Shown: piece by piece, positions 1-8,381 of the stretch | Layout: each line of letters opens with the position of its first letter | Numbering within the stretch: the stretch's first letter is position 1 | Source: Lunasporangiospora selenospora | Taxonomy: Eukaryota > Mortierellomycota > Mortierellomycetes > Mortierellales > Mortierellaceae | Reading direction: 5' to 3' | DNA: 18,293 nucleotides | Assembly (NCBI GenBank): GCA_015680635.1 | Contig: JAABOA010000095.1 | Span: 8,210-26,502, forward strand | Notes under the pieces: generated by a model | Seen by the model: only the letters and a program-made list of their open reading frames with translations | The model's database searches: none | Told to the model about the DNA's origin: nothing | Translations under genes and position numbers: made by a program

Positions 1-3000
1 TCTGGACCGGCGTATTGTTCCGACGAGCCATGGCCTTGAGCGCCGTCTTGGCTTGTACTTCGAAGCCCTTGATATCTCTTACCCTATGGCCCAGAACAGT
101 CTTGTAGCTGTTTTGAGTTGCACTCGCCATAAATGCAGCCCCTTCGATTTCTACTCCAAGCGCTTTGACAAAAGTCTGTTTGCGGCTGAATAAGGTGTGG
201 GGACAATGGCGCAGATTAGAAAAGTGACCAGGCCTGTGCAACCAACTTTCCCAGGACTCGCTTTGTCTTTCCCAGCCAGTAACTTACCTTGTATCAATAT
301 CTTCCTGCTGCAAGGTAGAGGCCCCTGCCCCTTTCCCAAAATACTCGACCGTTAGAGTCTTGTTTGGACCACAATAGAGCGATGTCAATGCCTTTTCAAT
401 TGTCTCGAAGCATAGCTCTCTAAAGTTCAATGCGATCTTTGTCGACTCTGGGTGCTGTAACTTGTACTTGTTCGTAGAGATTTGCTCTTGAACCTTGGCC
501 ACAACTGTTGGCGAAGTCTCCTGTTTTTTGTAGTACGATGGGTCGACAGCCTTACCTTTGAGAGCAACAGGGAGTAGCGGCGTCTGTTAGTATCAGACGA
601 ATACATCTTGTTGTTTACAGATATCATTACTGTTGAAGCTCAGAAAAATAAGCATACCAAAGAGCGCTTTCCTGCGTTTTGCCCGCCGGTATGCATCTGC
701 ATCATAACCTTCTTCGCCATCGGGACCAGAAACATCTTCGATAGTGTCACTTTCGTTTCCACCTCGGTAATAGTCGTCTGCCCGCTCAGCATCATCCTCG
801 TAGTCATCTACTAGGTCATTGTCATAGCGACCCAGCGCTATGGACGCCGACTGCCACCCACCATTCACCTGAACTGCTCCATCCGCTCCAACAAAGGTTT
901 TGCTTCCGCCAATGTACTGTGCGTGCCGCCCAGAGCCTTGGATATTAGAGAGTTTTTCAGCCTTCTCTTTGGCTACTTTCTCGGGAGTCCGGCATATGTC
1001 GCAGCGTGCTCCATCCACACAAACATCATCCTTTCGAACACTCTCCTCGCCAAAGTACTCGCAAAGGAAAACGTGTCGACATTGGGTAATGTTCTCGCAA
1101 TAGGACACCATGTGCTGAAAGTTCTTCATTGCGTCCATGGCCGGCTTCTTACTTGGTTCGCCGCCGCTCTGTTTTTGCTTCATTCGCCGCCTCTCGCCTT
1201 CGACCTCCAGAAGGAATTCGATCTTTGAGCGGTCCTCGCGCGAGTAATACAGGATGCATCTCGACAAGTCTCCATCTCTGCCCGCCCGCCCACTCTCCTG
1301 GTAATAGCCTAGAGGGAACACAGGGTTGAGCAAAGTTTGTTCAGTAATCAGAAGGAAGTCTAAAACGTTAATGAAAGCCATCCAGGCCATGTTACTTGAG
1401 AGACTTGCCTTCAATTGTCTTGGGAAGTTCCCAATGACAAACAAACCGCACATTGGCCTTGTCAATACCCATACCAAAAGCGATGGTGGCCACAATGACA
1501 TCAATTGGGCCTCCTTCAGCGGCGCCCTGGTTGTCGCCGCCTTTGTCGCTAGATTCTTTTTCAGATCTTGTTACCGCGCCTGAATGCCACCGTTGCTGTA
1601 CACTTGCCCGTTGCTTTGGTGTCATTCCAGAATGAAATGCTGCAGCCCTTATGCCATCGCCCACAAGTCTATTCGCCAAGTCCTCGCACATAATTCGCTG
1701 GCCACAGTAAATCACTCCGCAAACACTATCAGTCATATTTGAACTAGACGTCGATGCCCTTGAAGCTCCTGTTGTTGTATGAGAGTCAACCTCCGGTCGT
1801 GAGAATGAAACAGAGCCTGATGCAATTGGTGTGGATGACTTTTCGATCTCTGCTTCCTGGCGCTTTTTCCGACTTTTGTATACTCCTTTTATGAAACCGA
1901 GAAAGTTCTCATAACGGTCTCCATTGTTGAACCTGACCTATTTTGGGTGGATGCCGTGGCCGGTGAAACAATGAACATGCCGTGTCAACCATATGGAAAA
2001 ATCTCTGGTCCGAGAAAGAAAGGGAAAAAAAAAGAGACGCCGTACTTCGTAATAGAGATTACCGCGGTTGAATGAGCTCATAAATAAATTTAGCTTTGGT
2101 GGAGCCGGCAGTCCCAAGACCTCGATGATGTCGCGCCTCACTCTATTGCAATGCACGAAAAAAAAAAAAGAGAAGCGGCGTAAATTATCTAGAGGTCTGC
2201 TCAATCATTAGTCATGAAAATCGCACATCTTCTCATACCTTTCTGTTGCTGCTGCAGTTAATGCGAGAATAGGGAGTCCCGGGAAAGCGGCTCGAAAGTA
2301 ACCCAACTTTGCATAGTCCTTTCTAAAGTCATGTCCCCACTCGCTGATACAATGCGCCTATTCATTCCTCAAATAAAAAATGCATCAGAATCATTCATGA
2401 CGACTCGGAGAGGTGTGATATGATGAGAAAACTTCAGTCCCGCTGTCGTGTAATATTACCTCGTCAATGACCAGTCTGGCAAGTGCATTACGACCATTGA
2501 GAGCTGCAACATGTTTCCTGAACTCGGTTGTCGCCAGTAGTTCCGGGGTCACTAAAAGTCCAGTTTATCAAGGGAACAAAACGTTTCATAAAGTCAGTAC
2601 CCAAAAATTGTCCTCGGACCTTTCAAAAGCGATGAAATGCTAATCCTTCGCCGGACGCTCTCTTTTTACCATAAAGAAGCTTTGTCGTTGGTGTTTCCAA
2701 TCCTAGATCGGCCAGGATCTTGAACTGTTCCCTTTTGCCAATAGTCGAGTTTAACGAGGCCGCTTTTATTCCAAGTCGCAAGAGAGCACTAACTTGATCG
2801 TGGATGAGTGCCAGTAAAGGCGAGACAACAATGGTGACACCTTTGCTCATAACTGCAGGGAGCTGGTAACAAAGCGACTTTCCCCCTCCCGTGGGCATGA
2901 TAACTAAAACATCATGTCCTAGAGTGTAGAGATTGGACAGAGGTCATTGTGTTATTGAGGTGTTGTGTGGACCAATTTGATGGCGTGGATAACAATCGCC

Positions 3001-3332
3001 GCTCCGTTTGCCTTGTAGAAGTGACGAGATTCCTAACCTTCCAGAGCAGCTTGAACAATGGCAAGCTGTTGTCCGCGAAACTCATTCAGATGGAAAACTA
3101 ATGGGCGGGCGAGTGAAAAAGAAGTTTTTATTTTTCAATGAGAGTTCTGGTGGAGGTATGCGCCTTGTGCCCTTCATCTCTTTCAAGAGATCTCAGTACC
3201 TGAACGAAGATATTTGGAACAGTCCGAATTGGTTTTGACATTCTGACGGTCCTTCTCCTCCTTGCGAAATGAATCCGAAAACCCAGAATGGTTCCTGAAA
3301 GACAGTTGCGTCTGGACTTTGACTCGTTTCAT
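1..3332 (-). CDS. RECQL5: RECQ5-like ATP-dependent DNA helicase, partial (C-terminal end beyond window)
   Basis: A 3'-5' DNA helicase of the RecQ family, expected in the nucleus in recombination control. Ten exons fit one continuous frame: 3332-3200, 3097-3038, 2918-2670, 2551-2460, 2357-2239, 2142-2046, 1937-1409, 1308-658, 555-288, 185-1. About 794 residues are visible. Seen motifs: FRGQQ (residues 52-55 region), Walker A PTGGGKS (73-79), DEAH (177-180), the WGHDFR aromatic loop, motif III LTAAATE (usual form LTATAT), [12 protein letters not shown], and motif [14 protein letters not shown] (428-439). A cysteine-rich zinc segment follows (Cys497, 503, 509, 523, 529, 532). Residues about 670-770 resemble the RECQ5-specific helical region (PF06959), which points to RECQ5 rather than BLM/Sgs1. 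Two hydrophilic insertions interrupt the second helicase lobe. The start is the first in-frame ATG before the first splice; an extra upstream exon is possible. Intron 7 is GC-AG, and intron 8 uses a weak acceptor. Confidence 0.9.
1309..1408 (-). other. GC-AG intron of the RECQ5-like gene
   Basis: The exon upstream ends in TTGAAG and the intron begins GCAAGT, the classic sequence of a GC donor; it ends CCCTCTAG. Splicing here joins the conserved WELPKTIE to [13 protein letters not shown] in frame. I found no GT donor nearby that gives the right phase. Confidence 0.85.
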
Positions 3333-3844
3333 TAGTCGTGCCGGATCCCGCAAAGTGCCTGAAGAAGCAGTTGGTGTGTGGAGCAGACCGAGGCTGATCA
3401 AAATGTTCACTGACCGAGAACCGATCCAACAAGAGAAACAGTCCCTGGGCGATTCTCAAACTGGAAGTCCCCCCTTTACCCTGTCCAGCCGGTCATGAGA
3501 GCCGTCGCGTGCCATGAGCGCGATAGTGAGAGGAAGCATTTTCTTCAGTCATGGCGATTTCCAAGAAAGAAAGAAAAGAGACCCTGGCGCTGAGGAAATG
3601 GTTGCATATCTGGGGTACAAGCATTGACTGGATGCTGAAGGAGCGAGTTTGCACACACATCTCAGGATGAGATGAGCTGGGGAAACGTGGCCGATCAGAA
3701 TGGAAGACAAAAGAGAAGTCACCTCCTCGCCATCACCCCTTTTTCTCTCCAACCCACCACAGCCTGAGCTTGTTCCATCCATCAAAAAAGCAAGAGACAC
3801 CATCAGCGGACCTTGGCAAGGGAATTCATTGCACAGATTCAGAC
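3333..3844. promoter_or_regulatory. Shared upstream region of the divergent RECQ5-like and aftiphilin-like genes
   Basis: 512 bases between two divergent start codons. It must hold both 5' UTRs and promoters. I see no clear TATA box or known operator. Open frames on either strand here have no recognisable domain and look incidental. Confidence 0.5.
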
Positions 3845-5520
3845 ATGACTCAGGAAAACTCACAACAATCGCCCACGGCGGACCCAATTGATTCCCCCTC
3901 ACAATTTGATCAAAATGATGATGGATTCGGAGACTTTGGAATAGCACCTGCAGCTCAGTCAAGTGACATCAAAGAAAGCTCTGACAAGGATATCAAGGCC
4001 AATGTGAACGAGGACGACTTTGGCGACTTTGGTGACTTTGGGATAGCCTCGGCGCCCACTGCAGGCTCGTCCGATACCTTTGCGCAGGCCGCCAACGATG
4101 ACGACGACGACTTTGGAGATTTTGGCGCTGCTCCAGCAGATGGAGAAGCTTCGTTCCCTAGTGGTGACGATGATGGCTTTGGCGACTTTGGAGACTTTTC
4201 GAACGGAGCTGACTTTGGAGCTGACGCTGGAGACTTTGGCGACTTTGAAGGTGCCTCAGCTTCGGATGCCTTTGCTGGAGCTGACGCTCAGGACGAGTTT
4301 GGAACCACTTCTACAGAGAGCACCACCCTGACATCCAGCGCACCAGAGACTACACTCCCAGAGTCTACACCATCTGCACTACAAGAGTCTGCCGTCGAGG
4401 TAAATAGACCCTCTTGGTGGTGTGGATCAGTTGATATCTAACAGGCCTATACCGAAATCTAACACTGCAAATTTATGATCAAAATGCTGTACAACAACAA
4501 CGACGACGACAACAAAAGACGGCACCCGACTTCAATGCCATGATCTCCCGCCAGGTCGAAACATATGTCCTCCAGAAACTCAGTGCTTTATACCCTCTTT
4601 CGGATGACGCTTCCAACGAGGAACTCAAAGATGACAGTGTCCAGGAACCTCCCTCAGCACTCTTGAACCCTGACCTTGATCAGCTCCTCGACGTGGCTAC
4701 TGTACTCTCAGATCAAGAGCTCTGGACTTCACTCTGTGAACAATCTTTCCAAGGAACGAATCAGGCTAATGGCAACAACACTGGAGTAAATGACAACGAG
4801 CTACCCTCAGGGAACAACAAGGAGGGATCCTCATCGGCGCCTCAGTTCCAGTGGAAGTATTCGACCCTCCGGAGAGAGTATTATGCATCACTAGGATTGG
4901 TCCTGACCAAAGAACAGGTATTCAGAGCTGACTCATAGACACTGGTAAAAAATTGCCCACTCTCTTTGAGATACCTATGCATTACTAAACTCTGTGCTGT
5001 CCCATTCATTAGACAACCATGCCAGCGGCAACAGTGTCCAGCACAGCACAGTCACCCTCTCGAGCAAAGACTTCATCACCAGCGGCAATCGGTTCTTCAG
5101 ATACTATTGCCGAGCGCAAACCACTTGATGTTGAGGCTACCCGGACGTACTGTCAGTTCACAAAAGGTAATGCCTCCAATAGCTCCCCAGCAATATCGTT
5201 GCCTGCGCCTTTGTTGATCAGAGTGTAATATACTTCATGACTCACCAAGCGGACTGTATTTTGTCGTGATAGAAAATTTGGGTGGTTATTCAGGCGATGA
5301 AATGAAGGAAATCATTACGCGGTTGACTGAGCTCACCAAACAAGCCTCGGACGAACTTACATACTGGCTGGACCAGCGCGAGCAGTTGATGATGGACTCG
5401 GAACGATACAACGAAATGATTGCGTCGCTTGTCGGTCGCGCTGCTCAGCTCAAGGATGCCGAGTCCAAGTTGGCAACGAAATCCAAGAGACTCACGCGAT
5501 CCAGCTTCAACCTAAAGTAG
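3845..5520 (+). CDS. Aftiphilin/Laa2-like clathrin-AP-1 accessory protein
   Basis: Probable cytosolic adaptor accessory protein for clathrin/AP-1 trafficking at Golgi and endosomes. Exons 3845-4399, 4519-4917, 5013-5166 and 5273-5520 give about 451 residues. The N-terminal third is acidic and holds seven FGDF motifs, several overlapping as FGDFGDF; such motifs bind the gamma-adaptin ear domain in aftiphilin and yeast Laa2. The middle carries QELWTSLCEQSF and FQWKYSTLRREYYASLG, which I compare from memory to the aftiphilin clathrin-binding box (PF15045). The C-terminal 80 residues are charged and probably helical or coiled-coil. The start is the first ATG of this frame. Intron 1 (4400-4518) has a CTAAC branch site and an AAAAG acceptor; the nearer TAACAG would break the frame. 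Exon 4 could instead start at 5294, dropping seven residues in frame. Family assignment rests on motifs, so it is moderate. Confidence 0.72.
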
Positions 5521-5677
5521 AGGAGAGAAAGGCAGACAAGACCTTGGAATGAAGCCTAAAGCCTTGCCAATCGACAACAGCGAGAAACTTTTCTAGCTCT
5601 GTTACGATTCTCTCGACCAATCCTCAGGAATTGAGGTTTCCATGGACTCGAATTCACCACTATTTCTGTCCAACACA

Positions 5678-5699
5678 TTTTTTTTTTTTTTTTTTTTTT
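5678..5699. repeat. Poly(T) tract, 22 T
   Basis: An uninterrupted run of 22 T, about 160 nt after the stop of the aftiphilin-like gene. Confidence 0.95.
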
Positions 5700-5720
5700 A
5701 GTTTTCTGGATGAAGCGCGT

Positions 5721-5726
5721 AATAAA
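5721..5726 (+). terminator. Possible AATAAA polyadenylation signal, aftiphilin-like gene
   Basis: AATAAA on the plus strand, about 200 nt after the stop codon. Position and sequence are compatible with 3' end processing; no other support. Confidence 0.3.
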
Positions 5727-6015
5727 AGGAAAAGGACTAGGATCAAGATATCAAGGCGTAATCTCAGACTATACCCTCAATTTGTTTCACAATGCAAAGT
5801 ATAACGTGGAATCGATGCAGGCAGCCATAATCCTTTCCTGCCAAGCTCTTTGTTCTCGGGCACAGAGCGTCTTGATCCCTGCTCGTGAATTGAATAGCCC
5901 TGCGCACCGCTCTCTTCTTCAGTCGCAGACTTTTTTTTTCGTCTACAACTGCTCTCCTATTCACGCTTTCTGCTCCAGCAGACAGCATCGATTGGACAAT
6001 GTGCGAAGGATGGAT

Positions 6016-6021
6016 TTTATT
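6016..6021 (-). terminator. Possible AATAAA polyadenylation signal, GDPD-like gene
   Basis: AATAAA on the minus strand, about 100 nt after the stop codon of the GDPD-like gene, a suitable distance for 3' end formation. Confidence 0.4.
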
Positions 6022-6116
6022 GCTCAAAGATAGAGCTTAGCCTAAGGATGGCACTGTATTACAGGACTCACGTGCCTGGAAGACATTTTCGTTTACTCCT
6101 CCCTTTTGGTATTGCC

Positions 6117-7281
6117 CTAGCACCTCGGTGAGGTTTTCTTGCATTGGTTCTTGATCGGCATCATAGTCTTTGGCGAGTCTGACAATACAGCATTCAGGCC
6201 AAGGCACGCCGCTGCTTTATAGTCAGCTGCGTTATTTATAGTAATCGCCAGAATCTTCACCGGCGCCTGGCGACGGAAGCATTGCACGGTCTCGGGAGTC
6301 CACATGATCACATTGTTGACGGGTGAGATGCCTTCACCAAGCGTGAATTTCTCGGTCACCGTCAGATTTCGACGAAGCTCAAAACCAGCCCACACAGGAG
6401 TCGATGGAACATTCTCACATACTTGATTGAGCAATACAGTCACGATCCGATTACGTGTTGCGTCGCGCGATTCAAATATTTGGAGCGTTGAAATGTTGGC
6501 AATGGCCGTTTGGTAGGCCACATCCGTCGAATAGATCGTAACACGCGACTGCATGTTCTCGTTGGCTACCACCTGCACTACCGCGCGCGCTTGGGGTTCC
6601 GCAGGTAGTGCTTTCATATCGAGCATCACTGGCATGGCGGCAGGCAATGCACGCAAAGCATCACGTAGTGTCGGGATACCAACTGGGTTGTCGCGGTAAG
6701 GAAATTGATTCGAAGCATTCTTGAAGGTCCACCCAGCATTCACATATGCCAATTCCGCTGCCGTGTAATCTGCGACGGTACCAGTCGCATTTGTGAGTGC
6801 ACTGAGATTCGTGGGACGATAGAGAACAGGAACACCGTCTTTACTCAACTGAACGCTGAGCCACATTCCATCAACTTGGTTTGCCAGTGCAGTCCGGATA
6901 GCGTCAAGTGTGTTTTCTGGCGCGTCTCCAGTGCCGCCACGATGGGCAAAGACCAGAGGCAAAGCGAGAGAGTTGCTGGTCGAAGTTGAAGCCCCAGTTG
7001 CACAGGCACCGAGTGTCATTAGCCAAGAGCTTGCCAACGCACAAACAAGGTAGATGTAACGTTTGTTTTTCCTGCCTGCATGTGCTCTAATAGGTTCTTT
7101 GTCTTTTGGAGAAGGAGTTCTGATGAGCAATCCTGTTTTCAACAGATTGGATATAGCACATCTGAATCTACATCACTAAAGTAGGTATCACTACTTTTGA
7201 ATGAACCGGAGGACTCAAAGTACGGTTTCACCTACCACCTACTGCATTTGACGCAGAGTCAACCTTGCACAAGTTCTTCAT
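6117..7281 (-). CDS. GDPD-family protein with bacterial lipoprotein-like signal; probably catalytically impaired
   Basis: Exons 7281-7232 and 7161-6117 give 364 residues. Catalytic GDPDs hydrolyse glycerophosphodiesters to glycerol-3-phosphate and an alcohol. Seen: a basic stretch (RKNKRYIY), a hydrophobic segment (about residues 54-66), then TLGAC (Cys70), which matches a bacterial lipobox; AHRGG (His90, Arg91) and APENT (Glu99) follow. The usual E-x-D metal pair is W-x-S (117, 119), the usual H-D of the second motif is Y-R (131, 132), and the later E-x-K is D-x-K (198, 200). Overall fold spacing is kept, to a C-terminal LSDSP resembling the family ending. So the protein is GDPD-like but probably lacks normal activity. 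All recognisable family sequence lies in one uninterrupted exon. Exon 2 has no ATG before the hydrophobic segment (the first is Met64), so the 50-nt first exon and 70-nt intron are inferred from phase-2 splicing (AG/GTGAAA to TTCAG). In a fungus the segment could act as a signal anchor. Confidence 0.8.
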
Positions 7282-7516
7282 ATTTGGATGGCTGCAGGGG
7301 TGGATAAGAGCAAATGATCTGGATAAATTAGGGTTGGCTGTTGGAGAACTGTAAATCTCTAATGGAATGAACAACCGACTAGAGTCATACCTGAGCGGGA
7401 AAGCAAAAAACCGATAGAAATAGAGAAGTGTCAACGAACAAAAGGGCAAAAGGAATGGGCGAGGATGAAAGAGTGCGTGTATGTGGGAGAGGGTTGCCAG
7501 AAGTGTGAAGAAAACA

Positions 7517-7534
7517 GTGTGTGTGTGTGTGTGT
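7517..7534. repeat. (GT)9 microsatellite
   Basis: Nine GT units in the upstream region of the GDPD-like gene. Confidence 0.95.
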
Positions 7535-7718
7535 GAGAGAAATTAGGCGGCAACAGGTGAGAGTTAAATACTAGCCTGGCTCTGGTACTCTTTGTCATGA
7601 CACTTCCTATTCACACACGCATACACTTTTACACATACCACGCGCAGTTTCTCTCTCTAGAGACGTAATCAATTGTGTACCTTCAACCCAGTCATTCATA
7701 TCCACCATTCGCAGCAAC

Positions 7719-7743
7719 TTTTTTTTTTTTTTTTTTTTTTTTT
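7719..7743. repeat. Poly(T) tract, 25 T, flanked by a short inverted repeat
   Basis: 25 uninterrupted T. CCAGTCAT (7688-7695) and ATGACTGG (7746-7753) form an 8-nt perfect inverted repeat around it. No direct target-site duplication seen. Confidence 0.9.
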
Positions 7744-8241
7744 GGATGACTGGTGTACTTCTTTTTACTAAAGAATCTGAGATGTTGGCCTATCCCGGCA
7801 TCAACTGCAGGGTGCTACAACGACAACAAGGATATCTGAACAGGACAGCGGCTTCCAGTTTAACGTTACATATGTATAGACCACCTCCCTCTATCTTTTT
7901 TCGACGTTTCCCAAGTTTCTGAACATTCTTCCTCAAATATCTCTGCGGTTTCCATTTGTAGAAATAGAAATATCGAGATGGCGCAACGAATCGCAGACGT
8001 AATAGGGTTCATAGTTGTTTTGGATCATAGGGAATGAGGGAGAGCGAGAGAATGAGAGCAGAGCGCAAAGGACCCTGTGGCCTTTGTATGAGAGCAGTAC
8101 AAAAATACCATCAGCCGATATCTTTGCGCAGGCGTAGTTAACTTTCAGCCAGCGGATACTTGGCAGAGGCAAAGAATCAACCAAAACATGGAAAAATGTG
8201 AAAGTAAAATACAACCACGCTTTGGAGTGCCTAGACTCTAG

Positions 8242-8263
8242 TTTTTTTTTTTTTTTTTTTTTT
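8242..8263. repeat. Poly(T) tract, 22 T
   Basis: 22 T followed by AATAAAG, about 120 nt beyond the ATM1 stop codon and probably inside its 3' UTR (poly-A in the sense strand). Confidence 0.9.
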
Positions 8264-8381
8264 AATAAAGAAAAACAATGGCTAAACTGGAAAAGTAAAA
8301 AGAACCCCTCCCCCCACGAGACATCTCTATCCCATCCCCATCTCCAATTCAGAAATATGAATCTATCGAGAAAGTGGGCAT

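Larger units (their letters stand above)
5521..6116. other. Convergent 3' UTRs between the aftiphilin-like and GDPD-like genes
   Basis: 596 bases between two stop codons on opposite strands. It contains a T22 tract (5678-5699) and possible polyadenylation signals on each strand. A 107-codon open frame at 5710-6033 begins with ATG but has no recognisable domain and overlaps the presumed 3' UTRs, so I do not call it. Confidence 0.55.
7282..8381. other. Intergenic: GDPD-like upstream region and ATM1 3' UTR
   Basis: About 1.1 kb between two minus-strand genes. It holds a (GT)9 microsatellite, two long poly(T) tracts, and CT-rich DNA near 7640-7660. The 160-codon minus-strand open frame at 7933-8415 overlaps the last ATM1 exon in another frame and contains a poly-lysine run from the T tract; I regard it as non-coding. 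No RNA gene recognised. Confidence 0.6.

Noticed and set aside
600-657. Alternative 28-nt intron GTATGC...CAACAG in the RECQ5-like gene
   Set aside because: Too short for a fungal intron, and the product would need a further awkward splice; the 102-nt intron ending at 556 has a TACTAAC branch site and fits the frame.
4400-4444. 45-nt intron GTAAAT...TAACAG in the aftiphilin-like gene
   Set aside because: From this donor the next codons run into a stop after five residues; the acceptor at 4518 keeps the frame.
5710-6033. 107-codon plus-strand frame starting with ATG, and an 87-codon frame on the other strand
   Set aside because: Both lie in the convergent 3' UTRs and neither has recognisable features.
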